A stretch of DNA of 64,000 nt from Nemertoderma westbladi (GCA_032718475.1 JAUCBJ010002762.1:1-64000); one strand, 5' to 3'. Counted from the stretch's first letter, positions 1-10,468 are shown. The notes: generated by a model from the sequence alone, not told the origin. Numbers and translations are program-made.

Positions 1-3000
1 TTGTATCCTTGTCACATTTAGAGTCACTATCAGAGTGTGAGTCCTTGTCAGACTGTGAACCACTGTCAGATTGTGAGTGATTGTCATAAAGTGTGTCATT
101 GTCACAACGTGAGTCATTGTCACAACGTGTGTCATTGTCACAATGCGAGTCATTGTCACAACGTGTGTCATTGTCACAATGTGATTCATTGTCACAACGT
201 GAATCATTGTCACACTGTAATGTTGTAAAGGACAATTCTTGGTTACTAGGCAATATCGAAAAATAATCTCTAGCCTTTGAAATATAAGTTTCATCAGTAG
301 TTCCGTCGTCTTCACCAGGATCGTGTATTGGTGCTCTAGTATACCACCCTATTACACTACGACTAGCATATGGCTTACCTGGTGTTGGTATAGCTGGACG
401 TGTTTCCCAGATTTGATGTATATTGAATTGGTCTAATCCAATAAGCATAGCTATATTGCGATAATTAACCTTACACTCAGGTATTCCCAGAGAACAGAAA
501 TACTCACGCTCTTCTGGAAATGGAGCTGGGACCGGGCCTAAAAGGTTGATAAAATGTTCCATTGCATGGAATGTCAGATTTTCCAAAGGTAACATATCCC
601 TCTCAGCTTGAGTATGGAGGTGTCTTGGAAGCAAAGAGTCTAAGGTGATTTTGATTTTTGTTACAGGCACAGCTTGTCTCCCATGTATCGAACTAATATG
701 ATATTCCATACATTTACCTTGCTGGACATCCGTAACAACGCTAGCAACTTGTTTATCTATGTAACTATTTGTGGACGCTGGATCAAGTATGGCGTATATA
801 CATTTAGTGCCAAGTTCACCGCGAATACGCACCGGCACCACACTAAAACCTGCTGACTGAGTTTGTGTTAGCAGAGTTATACTAGGGTTTGGGCCACTCG
901 CTGTCTCGGAAATCACCGTATCAGATCTCGTTTCTCCATCTGAAGAACCTGATTGCTCGCTGATAGTGTCTGTTCCGATACCTGTGAATGTCACATTGCG
1001 TCTCATGGTGTTGGTGTTTTTCAACACTAATGTTGGGTGATCAGCACGAAACTGCTTTGTAGGTGTATGTTGTTTTGTATGTAATAACTGGTGATGTAAC
1101 CTACCACAATTGTTACAACCCTTATTAAGTGTGTTCGGGCAATCTCGACGTTTGTGTCCTTTTTCCAAGCACTTCCAACAAGCATCCAGGGATCTAATCG
1201 CCAGACGCCGCTGGTCTATATTCAATCTGGTGAAACTAGTACAATGTTGGAGTTTATGGTCCTGATAACTCTTACCTTTCTGGAAACAATATTGACAACC
1301 TCGGAAGTCTGATGCCAGTTCTTGCCGCTCTAACGTTATTCCAATAGGTGCAGGTACCTTCTTATCTGGTTGTGAAGAAATTGCACCAGCTACCGAATTA
1401 AAAGTGAACCTTGGTCGTTCGGGAGTAAAAGTGGTCTTTGGTTTTCCAACTGGACGTTTCTCTACCTGCAGGTATTCTTCGGAATAATTCGATCTGAGTT
1501 CAGCAAGGGCCTCGCGGGAGATTAATTCATAGAGATGGCTCAACCGTAATGTTTGACCTCGGTCCTCTATCTTGCTTTCTAGTTTTCTCCATTTCTGTCG
1601 GTGTCTCAAATCTAATCGCCTTATTATATCCTTAAGTACATCAGGACGGTCTCCATAACCTTCACAACCTACAGTGGGAAGGATATGGATTGCATTTTGT
1701 ATGGAATCTGCGAGCTTTAGCAGCTCATATGGGGTTGTGATTGGTCCGCCATTTCCTAACTCTTCCACTATAGACATCGCCATCTTAGTTTTGTTACCAT
1801 AGATATCACTTAATCGTTCCCATGAATGCACAAATGCTCGAGGATTGCCGGTAAATGAATAAGCTAAACCACGAGGTTCCTTATCTAATAACTGTAAAAG
1901 ATAATGAAATTTCTCAGTTGCTGTAAAGTCTTTAGCAATAATCTGTGACTCAATATACTCCTTAAAGGTCCTCCAGTGTTTTGGGTCTCCTGAAAAACGG
2001 GGAGGTTTCTGAGGTGGTAATCCCTGGCGTGCCGCCCATCGAGAAATCTCTGTCACCATATCAGCCGCTACTGGAATCGTCTCTAATGTTTCTGGCTTCT
2101 GTGTTGACATGCGCAATAATGTTTTATCTTTCCTTGGCTTAGAATACTTACCTGTTCTTATTTCCTTTTCATTTCCTTGATCACTATCGTTATTATAATG
2201 TTGAAAAGGATGTGGCCTGCCAGGCCAGGTTTGTTGAGTGTAAGCTTCTCCATCCATGGAGTCCGTGTTATATTGAAATCGATTAAATTTTGCATTTCGG
2301 TCTTCAGATCGCGCAACCTTGTCACTAACTTCTTGAACTCGTTGCAACACCGGTTCAGTGAACTCCCTCAGAGTCTCCTTTAATGGTTCCATTGTCACCT
2401 TAGTTTCTACTACAGGTGTATCAATATTTGGTCGATATTGACTATTCCTATTTGTATAACCCCATCCATTTGGGTATGTATTTTGGTCCCTGAAATTTTC
2501 TATTGATTGATCACAAATTACAGGTAAATTAATCCTCCCTCTGTTGGATAGCTGACCTGCTTGCTGTGAATGGTAATCACAATCGGTTGGATGTTGTCTA
2601 ACTCTACCTGCAGTAAGTTTAATTTCATTATGGTATTTACTTTCTCTTCGAGTTGCCTTCTCACCTCGGTTAGGAATTAATGAAATCCTTGGTTGGTGTG
2701 AACTTGAAAGCTCTAACTCACGTAGGTTTAATGTTTTGTCTTTTACTAAATATGGTGTGACTGAAATCACAGGATCCGCTCTAACTGGTACATGTATGAC
2801 GTCATTTTGCTCAAGACCTTCTTCATTTACTGCTGCTTGTGTTTCTGGATTAGGGGTACTCCATTCATCTCCTGGGAATCGCGCATTAAAAGCTGATAAT
2901 AAATGTAACCTACTTACAGGGTCATCCGGATCTTGAGCTGCATTGTGCTTCCGTACAGATGATGCTACACGATCAATTCTATCTAGAAGTGAGTTTGCTC

Positions 3001-4273
3001 GCCGTGTGCGAGCGATAGCTTCTAGGTTTTCCTGTTCTGCTTGTATGCGATGCTGTTCCTTCTCCAATAAATCATGTTTCCGTTGAGCTTCAAGGGCTTC
3101 AACACGTTGCCGCTGTTCTGCTTCGATTTCATTCCGTCTAGCCTCGAGATTAGCTTGTTTTTCTGCTTCAATTCCAGCACGTTTTAACCTTTCGGCATTG
3201 AGGTAAATGCGCTGTAATTTTAGAGCACGATCTCGCTCTAAGCGTTCCTGATTGATTCGCTCTGCTTCTGCTACTGCATCCGCGGTCGCCTTATACTCAA
3301 CCTTCTCTCGATCCAACTTGGCGATTTCTAAATTCAGCATACGTAATTCAGCTTCTGCGGCTGCAGTTTGTGAACGTAAAACTTCATCTGCTGCAATCCT
3401 TTTTTGTTCTTCTCGTAATTGTCTTTGTTGTTCCACTAAATTCCTTGCAGCAATCCTTTGGGATTCGGTTATTGACACATTACTGTATACTCCACCTACC
3501 TTCGAATGTGCCTGCTCCACATCATAGCCCAGCAACGAAATATCACGTGGTCCAATTCGTTGTGGAACTACATTTACACTGGCAGTGGTTGGTAATGGTA
3601 AACCAGGAAGTATAACTCCTTGTTCGAGTAAATATTGAGTGAGTTTGTCAATAAAATTCAGAGTCGCTTGTTCGATTTCATCTTCGTCATCCTTTGGATC
3701 TACTTGGGAAGCTGATTCGTCGAGTAGTTGTAATTCTTTATCCACTCGAATTTTATGAAAATGTTCACCTAACCTAATTATATTAGCTCTAGATTCCTTC
3801 AGTTTTTCAAACAACTGTGTTAGAGTACGCCTTTCACCACGTTTTTTAGCTTCGACTACAAGGCTCTCCAGTTCGACAACATGCTTCCGTATTAGTTCGT
3901 TATAATTATCTTGAATTGTTACAAGAGTACATCGGTGTAGAGCTTGGCTTTCGTCTAGTAATAGCTGAGAAACTTGGTTGGTATATCGGGTTATACTTGC
4001 CATATGTCCTCCAGCACGCTTACTGATAGATGGGCCGTGTATTAAGTTACTTACCTCGCTGACAGCGTCAGGGATTTCATCGTTAATCATAGCTTCTGTC
4101 TGGTCTCGCACCGTAGCATCTGGGATACTTGAAACTGCAGGGTCGTCTACAGACTTACCTTGATCCGACATAACAATCGGGTCTGGCGGTGTATTATTTA
4201 ATCTCTGACTTTGTTCGTCGGCAGTGTCATAATCATCCGTTGCGGGAGGTCCAGTATTTGGGGGTATACTCAT
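1..4273 (-). CDS. BEL/Pao retrotransposon Gag-protease polyprotein, 5' part (runs off the window)
   Basis: An open frame starts at the ATG at 4273-4271 and runs leftward to the window edge without a stop in the parts I translated, about 1,424 codons. The first 270 residues include an acidic/helical stretch, and residues about 275-425 are a Glu/Arg/Gln-rich coiled coil. The PPRFSGDP motif near residue 757 is typical of the DUF1759 Gag domain of BEL/Pao elements. A CX2CX4HX4C zinc knuckle lies at residues 1032-1045 and a retropepsin-like active-site motif (LDPASTNSYI, DUF1758 type) at about 1163-1172. All three are in the same frame as the start codon, so this is one long ORF. Reverse transcriptase, RNase H and integrase would follow to the left of the window. 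A Cys-Asp-Asn repeat tract follows the protease (separate entry). The Gag N-terminus before DUF1759 is unusually long. The element looks young because the frame is intact. Confidence 0.85.
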   Translation of the reverse strand, partial: MSIPPNTGPPATDDYDTADEQSQRLNNTPPDPIVMSDQGKSVDDPAVSSIPDATVRDQTEAMINDEIPDAVSEVSNLIHGPSISKRAGGHMASITRYTNQVSQLLLDESQALHRCTLVTIQDNYNELIRKHVVELESLVVEAKKRGERRTLTQLFEKLKESRANIIRLGEHFHKIRVDKELQLLDESASQVDPKDDEDEIEQATLNFIDKLTQYLLEQGVILPGLPLPTTASVNVVPQRIGPRDISLLGYDVEQAHSKVGGVYSNVSITESQRIAARNLVEQQRQLREEQKRIAADEVLRSQTAAAEAELRMLNLEIAKLDREKVEYKATADAVAEAERINQERLERDRALKLQRIYLNAERLKRAGIEAEKQANLEARRNEIEAEQRQRVEALEAQRKHDLLEKEQHRIQAEQENLEAIARTRRANSLLDRIDRVASSVRKHNAAQDPDDPVSRLHLLSAFNARFPGDEWSTPNPETQAAVNEEGLEQNDVIHVPVRADPVISVTPYLVKDKTLNLRELELSSSHQPRISLIPNRGEKATRRESKYHNEIKLTAGRVRQHPTDCDYHSQQAGQLSNRGRINLPVICDQSIENFRDQNTYPNGWGYTNRNSQYRPNIDTPVVETKVTMEPLKETLREFTEPVLQRVQEVSDKVARSEDRNAKFNRFQYNTDSMDGEAYTQQTWPGRPHPFQHYNNDSDQGNEKEIRTGKYSKPRKDKTLLRMSTQKPETLETIPVAADMVTEISRWAARQGLPPQKPPRFSGDPKHWRTFKEYIESQIIAKDFTATEKFHYLLQLLDKEPRGLAYSFTGNPRAFVHSWERLSDIYGNKTKMAMSIVEELGNGGPITTPYELLKLADSIQNAIHILPTVGCEGYGDRPDVLKDIIRRLDLRHRQKWRKLESKIEDRGQTLRLSHLYELISREALAELRSNYSEEYLQVEKRPVGKPKTTFTPERPRFTFNSVAGAISSQPDKKVPAPIGITLERQELASDFRGCQYCFQKGKSYQDHKLQHCTSFTRLNIDQRRLAIRSLDACWKCLEKGHKRRDCPNTLNKGCNNCGRLHHQLLHTKQHTPTKQFRADHPTLVLKNTNTMRRNVTFTGIGTDTISEQSGSSDGETRSDTVISETASGPNPSITLLTQTQSAGFSVVPVRIRGELGTKCIYAILDPASTNSYIDKQVASVVTDVQQGKCMEYHISSIHGRQAVPVTKIKITLDSLLPRHLHTQAERDMLPLENLTFHAMEHFINLLGPVPAPFPEEREYFCSLGIPECKVNYRNIAMLIGLDQFNIHQIWETRPAIPTPGKPYASRSVIGWYTRAPIHDPGEDDGTTDETYISKARDYFSILPSNQELSFTTLQCDNDSRCDNESHCDNDTRCDNDSHCDNDTRCDNDSRCDNDTLYDNHSQSDSGSQSDKDSHSDSDSKCDKDT
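95..222 (-). repeat. In-frame 18-bp minisatellite inside the BEL polyprotein
   Basis: An 18-bp unit (for example GTCATTGTCACAACGTGT) is repeated about seven times with few changes. Because 18 is a multiple of three it keeps the minus-strand frame open and encodes a tandem six-residue unit of the type CDNDSR/CDNDTR. It lies after the protease and before where reverse transcriptase should begin. The flanks (1-94) are more degenerate versions of the same unit. Confidence 0.8.
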
Positions 4274-7208
4274 AATTAATTTAATAAATGTCAATTATGT
4301 CAATTTCAGTAATTAAATTATAAAGTTCAGTAAGTCGGTTGTCATAACCTTCAGGTCGGTGCTTTATCGAACGGTAACTAAATTAACCAGTTAATAGCAC
4401 TTTATAGTAATTATTAATATTAAAATAATTTCACAAAATTTACAAACTATAATAAATTTTGTGAATTAATTCGACACAAATTATCTTCTAGAACGGTAGT
4501 TCTAATCACAGATTTTCGTTAGCACAATAAAACAGCAAATATCAATAATATTACCAAACAAATTCGGTAAATTATTTGAAATATAAATATTTTATAATTC
4601 GTGAACCTTCGGGCACTGGGAATGGATACACAATTTGATCAACGGATACCATAATGTCAAGTTAAATGTCAAATTAATATTTAAAAATATTGCAGCCGAA
4701 ATATTTCTACATTGTCTCACAAATACAAAGGTGAAAACTGTACAACTAACCCCAAGAAGAGCAGTCCGTCCCTCCCGCGTACCAATCCGTGACGTCATCC
4801 TTGAGAAACTTTCTCCCGTTGTGGATGCTCACCAATGTACCAAACTCGTGGATTTCAGCAATCCCAGATTCAATTGTAAATCTTGTCAGAGTACCTGCAA
4901 GTTGTACGTAGAATTAATCCGGTGCCCTAATTTATTTATACTTGTAATCAATTTAAATTCCTACTATTATTTTAATTTAATATTATCAAATATTTTAACT
5001 AACCAGAAATATAAAATTGACTGAGCCGAATAGGTACAAATAGTATTTTCTTAATAACGTTTGAACGTTACTAATATAAATTATCCTAGAAACAAATTGT
5101 AATTTATGAAAATTGAATGTAAAACTATCTGCATAAGAATCCCCGACCAGGCAGATCTATATGTGAACTACTAATCAACGATTCCCGGGTCGAGATCTCC
5201 ACAAAGAATATAATTTACCGCTATAGCGGGTCCTTATCTGATCTACTAAACAGCCTCCCCAGACTGTGTATTTTCTAGGATAATCTATTGATAATTTCGA
5301 GTTCAATAAATATTTCAGGTTTTTATAAAAAACATTTCCCATATGAACAGCAATTGCTGAATATGTAACAGTAACAATAAATGGATAACAAATTCACGCC
5401 AAACTGTTTATCTAAATTTACATCAGACTTACCGTAATTCTAAAAATTGCAAATATCTCGGCAAGAATTGTCTAATTGTCCTTGTCAGCTACAGTAGGAT
5501 ACAGTGCCTAAATTGTCCATAGCGCAAGTTAGTTGTATAGTGGCAAATAACTAATTTCCACCTAATATAGAATAATCCCTAACAGTCTGTCAGTCATGCA
5601 CAGCAGAATATATTCCAACATTCCAGAATATGACATTCCAGAACACAAAATTATGTATAAGTAAACAAATTAATTCTACACCACCCTGCACAGTAACAAA
5701 GGAACTCAACTGATGCTGCCTGGAACCCAACAACCAATCAAATGTCGGCTCACGCATAGCAACCACGAATTGAGCTCCTATAATCTCTTGCCAAGGCTAC
5801 GCTAAACTGAGGTATAGAATTATTCACCTATAAATAACTATTGGCTTATTTTCTGCTGTTGCGTTGTGCGTGTTTTTGCTTCGCTGTGCGGATTGTTCAA
5901 TTTTCATACGGGTGTCCTAAATTTTGTAAGGCTGGTGAAATGTAAGACAGCTAAAGTTGATGACCTACACCTGACAAATGTTTCTCCCATTTACCCGTAA
6001 TGATACTCTAACCTGACTTCCCTTGACTATTAGTATCCGTGCGACTATGGTTGTTCAGCCGCTAGTATCCATGTTTCCCAACCTACCGGCCCACGTAAAT
6101 GACGCTTAGCTCATCATGTTGTAAATGTTTTAACCGATAACATTGTTGAAAATAAATTGAAGTTAGAACTCAAGATAGTATAATCTGATACTTAAATTCA
6201 CATAATAATTACTTCCAAACACGAACGAAATACAGGTAATTATAAGATTGTAAATTCTATTTGTGAATATTTCTAAAAGTAATATAATATTAATCTGCCC
6301 TACTATCTGACTAAATGACTAACTTACTAACTTACTAACTTACTAACTTGTTGCAAAAGAGGGGGTGGGCCCTTTTATACCACAACGTTGACACCTAATC
6401 ACGTTATATCGAATCACATTTAAGCTTAACTAGTATGTATCCCTTAGCAACCTATGCATTCATATGTTAGTGAAGCAAAGGTGGCAAACATCCAACAATG
6501 AAGGGCTAAACAATAAATTTGATCATAACATTGTTATCTGCCGGTCCTGTCCTAACATATTTAGTATTTCTCCTCTAAAGACATGAATCAGTGCGAGTAT
6601 AGGTCCCATCAATAGAGCAAAGGCAACGCCTTCCAGCGGTCATTATAGAAATCGCACTGAATATTTTATTAAATCTGAGATAACATGGTGGGGCGAGCCA
6701 CGAAAGTAAAGGAACGGCTTAATACCGATAAAAATAAAATTATCCTTCGGTGTTACTTAAAAATATACTTCACTTCCTATTCATAAGTAAGATATTATAA
6801 ATCATGGCAAATATTTCCCTTTACTAAAAATTATACTATTATTAAGCAATTGTTGTTAATTTAAAATTAAGTACCGACACAAAATCAATACACTCTTTGG
6901 GGATTAGGGCCCGGTCAGTAGCCTTTGCCGTAGCATACTCTACCGCAATGTTAAATGTATTGTATATTACAATATTACAATATTACTTTTAGTTTTATAT
7001 TATATTGATTTGCACTATTAATGCTTCAGCTAAATGTAATAATGTAATGTATTAATAATAATGACTTGGATTTTCGGTATATTTTGGATTGCATTTTGAT
7101 TATTTTGAAGCTATACTTTGGATCCTAACGGACCCAAAGCACCCCTCGCCCGGTTTCTCTTTTTCCTCATCCCAGAGGTTTTTATATGGTGTTACAGTAC
7201 GCTATTTT
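4274..7208 (-). other. Noncoding stretch: BEL leader and probably its 5' LTR, limits not resolved
   Basis: Nearly 3 kb of AT-rich DNA without a convincing gene between the start of the BEL polyprotein and the Polinton. For a minus-strand element the 5' leader, primer-binding site and 5' LTR must lie here. I could not fix LTR ends because only one LTR would be in the window, and no clear tRNA-complementary site was found. Short direct repeats (ACTAACTT, about 6311-6350) are present. A 129-codon ORF at 4635-5024 has no recognisable feature and is not called. Confidence 0.5.
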
Positions 7209-7214
7209 TATATG
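7209..7214. repeat. Target-site duplication, left copy (TATATG) of the Polinton
   Basis: The six bases directly outside the left terminal repeat are TATATG, identical to the six directly outside the right one. Six-base duplications are the known signature of Polinton/Maverick integration. Confidence 0.9.
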
Positions 7215-7642
7215 AGTAGTAGAAGAAGAATGGTCCTTGTCGTAAGTCATCCCTAGCTTGGGCTATGGGCATACCACTCGGAGGGCTATTAAAAATGCCA
7301 AATTCCGGAGCTAAATTGCGGTGCGCGCCATATGTCACCATCGATCGGCAGTTGCCATCAACCAATCGTAGCGTAGCCTAACCTCGCGATGTCCGCCTTA
7401 CTCGACTACTGACTGACTAACTAACTAACCCTAATGTTATTCACCTTTTCGCCACGTTACCACCACCGCCACGCTACCACCACTGTATACTGTATATGGT
7501 GACGATGTGGCCATCTACACACATCGCGCATATATTATATAATATCGATTGCCAACTCCTCGACTGCTGTGGCCAAATCAACAAACCAACCAGTATGATA
7601 CATGAAATTCCGCCACGTTCCAGCTACGCGTATACGAGCATT
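7215..7642. repeat. Polinton left terminal inverted repeat
   Basis: This stretch matches the reverse complement of 26771-27169 with scattered substitutions and a few short indels, the largest in the CTAACTAACC and CCACCACCG tracts. The indels account for the length difference (428 versus 399 bp). It contains no gene; the short ORF at 7496 is inside the repeat and is not called. Confidence 0.9.
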
Positions 7643-7887
7643 AGTGATTATTATTATTATTACGCAGAACCAAATAATTTTTGATTATACAGTAGTTGCC
7701 TACCGGCTAATCAACCAATCAATAAACCGAATTTAGGCTATTTCTCAGTTTAAGACCTGTATTATTTTTGAAAATATCTTATATATATAATCTCTTGCTT
7801 TAATCACAATTAATCATTTGTAATGGTTTTAGTTTAAAAGTTTTTACTTTGTTTGTTTGATTTACAATAAAATAAATTAATTAAATA

Positions 7888-8331
7888 ATGTCTTCTGATT
7901 CCGATATGGTTATGCCAATAGTAAGGCATTCATTTTTTGCAGAAGATGGTGAAGCCTATATTGTTATTGATTATACAATTTACCGTCGGGGAGATGATAA
8001 ATATAAAATTGAGTTTTCTGAAAAAGCCAGGAAAGTTTTAAGCTCAATTGATATTGATGCTTCTGATAATAGTATTCATCTCTTAGATTACAACCTGAAA
8101 GTTGAGCATGAGGGAAAATTAATCAATATCTTACTATTATCCATGATAGAGGGGTTCATTGTTATTACACAATACAACGAAGCTGGTGAAAAGTTTGAAA
8201 TACGGCTAAATCGGCATAGCCCCTACAAAATTATGTCTTTCTTTATTGTAATGATTTCAAAAGAATCCTTTATCGAAACTGAAGAATCAACAGATAATGT
8301 TGAATATGTTGATAATATCATTGATTTTTGA
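7888..8331 (+). CDS. Polinton protein of unknown function, 147 aa, acidic C-terminal tail
   Basis: This is the first gene after the left inverted repeat, with an ATG in an AT-rich context. I do not recognise a family. The middle (residues about 15-125) alternates hydrophobic and polar residues in a beta-strand-like pattern. The last 20 residues are very acidic and end in an aromatic residue (IIDF). An acidic tail ending in phenylalanine occurs in some phage single-stranded-DNA-binding proteins, but that is only an analogy and I do not assign the function. The frame is intact and codon use is AT-rich like the other Polinton genes. Confidence 0.6.
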   Translation: MSSDSDMVMPIVRHSFFAEDGEAYIVIDYTIYRRGDDKYKIEFSEKARKVLSSIDIDASDNSIHLLDYNLKVEHEGKLINILLLSMIEGFIVITQYNEAGEKFEIRLNRHSPYKIMSFFIVMISKESFIETEESTDNVEYVDNIIDF

Positions 8332-8519
8332 CTTTTCCCGCTATATTATAAATATTTTATGATTATTTATAAAATTTTGATGTTTTTAATTATGAAAAAA
8401 AAAAACATCAAATTTTAAATAATCGAAAATTGTAGTAGTAATTGCATATACAGTATAACAGATTTGTTTGTTGTTGTGTATCGAGGTAATTATTTTCAAT
8501 TTACTTTAAAATTTGGAAA

Positions 8520-8864
8520 ATGGATATTTTAAATGAAAAATGTCCAGTTTGCTATTCTAAGTTATTGCAACATCGAGATTATTATAAATGTGAAAATAAA
8601 CATGCAACTTGCGTACAATGTATTGTACAATATTCCGAAATGAATAATTATTGTTCTAAAATTTGTCCTATTTGTCGCGCACCCATATCTAAGTTTAATA
8701 TAAAGTTGGCGAGATACCAACCCTATTATTGGAAAGAGCTTCGCAATATAACTTATATTTCTGCGGAAAGTAATGATCAGGGAGATTTATTTACAATATT
8801 GGAGAATATTTTTTATAGAAATGTAGTACGACGGTGTTGCTACTATATTCCTTATTTTTTTTAG
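8520..8864 (+). CDS. RING-type zinc-finger protein (possible E3 ubiquitin ligase), 114 aa
   Basis: Residues 9-57 carry the spacing of a RING finger: CPVC, then about 11 residues, then YKCENKHATCVQCI, then about 13 residues, then CPICRAP. This gives paired CX2C, C-X4-H-X2-C-X2-C and CX2C ligands. RING fingers of this kind usually recruit E2 enzymes, and viral ones often act on host defence or cell-cycle proteins. Here the role is inferred only. The rest is short and ends in an aromatic cluster (YYIPYFF). The start ATG follows a 190-bp AT-rich spacer with an A-run hairpin just downstream of the preceding gene. The gene lies between the unknown 147-aa gene and the packaging ATPase. Confidence 0.75.
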   Translation: MDILNEKCPVCYSKLLQHRDYYKCENKHATCVQCIVQYSEMNNYCSKICPICRAPISKFNIKLARYQPYYWKELRNITYISAESNDQGDLFTILENIFYRNVVRRCCYYIPYFF

Positions 8865-9193
8865 CAGCGAACATAAAAAAATCATTAGCGCGAAATTCTC
8901 GGGAAGTGATTTCCAAACCGCCGATGTTACCTATCATTATTTCGCATATAAAGATGCTCACCATGCTTGAAATTACACTGAAAATGAGTCTATACTATAA
9001 TTGGAAATAGCACCTTTTGTTGCAGCGAGCGTCACATACTGTAGTTGTGTCATATGTTAATTAAATATACAGTACTCTAATATTGTAGTTGCATCAATTA
9101 TTGTTATATACATAGTAATGGTGATGGTTTATTGATATTGATATTGATATTATATTATATTGTATTGTTGATATATCTTAATAATAATAATAA
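8865..9193. other. AT-rich spacer before the ATPase gene
   Basis: No gene is seen here. The end is a run of GATATT and AATAATAAT repeats directly before the ATPase start codon. A similar AATAATAAT run precedes the ATG at 11872 and, on the other strand, the ATG at 26126, so it may be a shared leader feature of these genes. Confidence 0.4.
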
Positions 9194-9874
9194 ATGGCTG
9201 ACTTTAATTCAGGTCCATATAATTTAAACTTTCAAATGGGAACGAGTATGATAATTTCTGGCCCATCTGGTTCTGGAAAGTCAACATTTGTTAGCAATTT
9301 AATTAAACACAAGAATGGTTGTTTCAACGAAGCCCCCTTGCGAGTATTATATTGTTACGGGAGCAATCCCCCAACTATTCCTGGTATTACTCACCTTTAC
9401 AAAGGTTTGCCAGAAAATATAGATAGTTTAGTGAATAGTCGAGATTTATTAATTATAGATGATTTATTAACAGAAACTGAGTCCAGTACAGCTTTAACTG
9501 TATTGTTTACTAAGGTAGCTCATCATTCCAATATATTTATTTGTTTTATAACGCAAAGCATGTTTTACGGTGGGAAGCATAACCGCACAAGATCAATTAA
9601 TAGCCATACTTTAGTATTAATGAAAAATCCGCGAGACAGTTTATCGGTTTTAAATTTCGCGAAGCAGATGTTACCAGGGCAGACCAAATTTTTAGTAGAT
9701 TCCTATCAAGATGCGACTATTGAACCATTTTCGCATTTCTTAATTGATTTACGACAGGAAACACCCGAACATTTAAGATTTAGATTGGATATATCTCGTA
9801 ATCATAATTGTTACATTAAAAATTACATTGACTATAAACATAGCGAAAATAATAATAATAATAATAATAAATAA
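9194..9874 (+). CDS. Genome-packaging ATPase (FtsK/HerA superfamily), 226 aa
   Basis: Polintons and related viruses with double-jelly-roll capsids use an ATPase of the FtsK/HerA superfamily to drive DNA into preformed capsids. The Walker A motif GPSGSGKST lies at residues 23-31. The Walker B strand LLIIDD is at 85-90, followed by a Thr/Gln-containing strand (ICFITQSMF) like the sensor region of these enzymes, and an Arg-containing segment with NPRD near 155. The length is normal for the family. The C-terminus ends in an Asn run encoded by AAT repeats (9848-9871), a likely slippage product that does no visible harm. The frame is intact. Confidence 0.9.
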   Translation: MADFNSGPYNLNFQMGTSMIISGPSGSGKSTFVSNLIKHKNGCFNEAPLRVLYCYGSNPPTIPGITHLYKGLPENIDSLVNSRDLLIIDDLLTETESSTALTVLFTKVAHHSNIFICFITQSMFYGGKHNRTRSINSHTLVLMKNPRDSLSVLNFAKQMLPGQTKFLVDSYQDATIEPFSHFLIDLRQETPEHLRFRLDISRNHNCYIKNYIDYKHSENNNNNNNK

Positions 9875-9911
9875 TTAATATTTTGTAACAATTTTCAATA
9901 ATGTTGCAACA

Positions 9912-10295
9912 ATGAATAGACTTGTGTAGAAATATCGTAACGAACTGGAATTTCTACGCAGCGCTACCCCTCAACAAAGAACTTATTTTATTAACCATAC
10001 CGCGAGTAACGAATTAATACGGCTCATTGTAAATACTGCATTAAATGTTCTAAAAGGTAACATACAATTGACCCCTCATTCATTTAGAAATATTCGCCGC
10101 TATAAAAAGGTATTGAAATCACTCAACCGTAAAACAAAAAATATATCAAGTTACAGAAAAAAGTTAAGCAATCAATCTGGAGGTATACTACCGTTTCTAA
10201 TACCCTTACTCGGCATTGGTGCGAAACTCGCCGCGAGTGCCGGTGCCGCTGCCGCTGGAGCGGCTATTGTGAAAAAAATTAACCGTGGACGGTAA
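9912..10295 (+). pseudogene. pX-like small basic/hydrophobic virion protein with an early stop codon
   Basis: A frame starting at the ATG 9912-9914 meets TAG at 9927-9929 after five codons, then stays open to 10295. The reading frame after the stop is typical of a small virion protein: a basic stretch rich in Arg/Lys (about 10085-10170), a Gly-Gly-Ile site that could be a maturation-protease cleavage point, and a C-terminal Gly/Ala-rich hydrophobic segment ending in basic residues. This is like adenovirus pX/mu-type core proteins reported in adintoviruses and Polintons. Either the TAG is a nonsense mutation, or translation starts further in (no ATG is seen before 10068; a TTG lies at 10068). 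It sits between the ATPase and integrase genes. Homology is by composition, not by search. Confidence 0.5.
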
Positions 10296-10297
10296 TA

Positions 10298-10468
10298 ATG
10301 GTTAAAACAGGAGTAACATTTAGAAAATTATATTTAGTATCGAGTAAACCGTTAGCTACTGATTTAAAACCTCAAGATATACCTAGAGTAAATACTACAA
10401 AAAGAAAACCCTTTAAAACATCAACTTCAAAAAAAATAATAAAAAAATTTCAGTTGTTTTTACGGTGA
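10298..10468 (+). CDS. Small basic Polinton protein, 56 aa
   Basis: The ATG at 10298-10300 is two bases after the stop codon of the preceding gene, and the frame runs to TGA at 10466-10468. The product is Lys-rich, especially in the last 25 residues (KRKPF..., SKKIIKKF), which suggests nucleic-acid binding. No family is recognised. Tight spacing and the same AT-rich codon use support a real gene, but its small size leaves doubt. Confidence 0.45.
   Translation: MVKTGVTFRKLYLVSSKPLATDLKPQDIPRVNTTKRKPFKTSTSKKIIKKFQLFLR

Noticed and set aside
37-228. Plus-strand ORF of 63 codons
   Set aside because: It is the complement of the in-frame repeat of the BEL polyprotein on the minus strand.
4635-5024. 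Plus-strand ORF of 129 codons upstream of the BEL element
   Set aside because: No domain, low-complexity hydrophobic end, and it lies in the expected leader/LTR of the minus-strand element.
6541-6566. TGTTATC...CCTAACA as LTR ends of the BEL element
   Set aside because: It is only 26 bases long, with no duplicated flanks and no primer-binding site; no LTR boundary can be supported from one copy.
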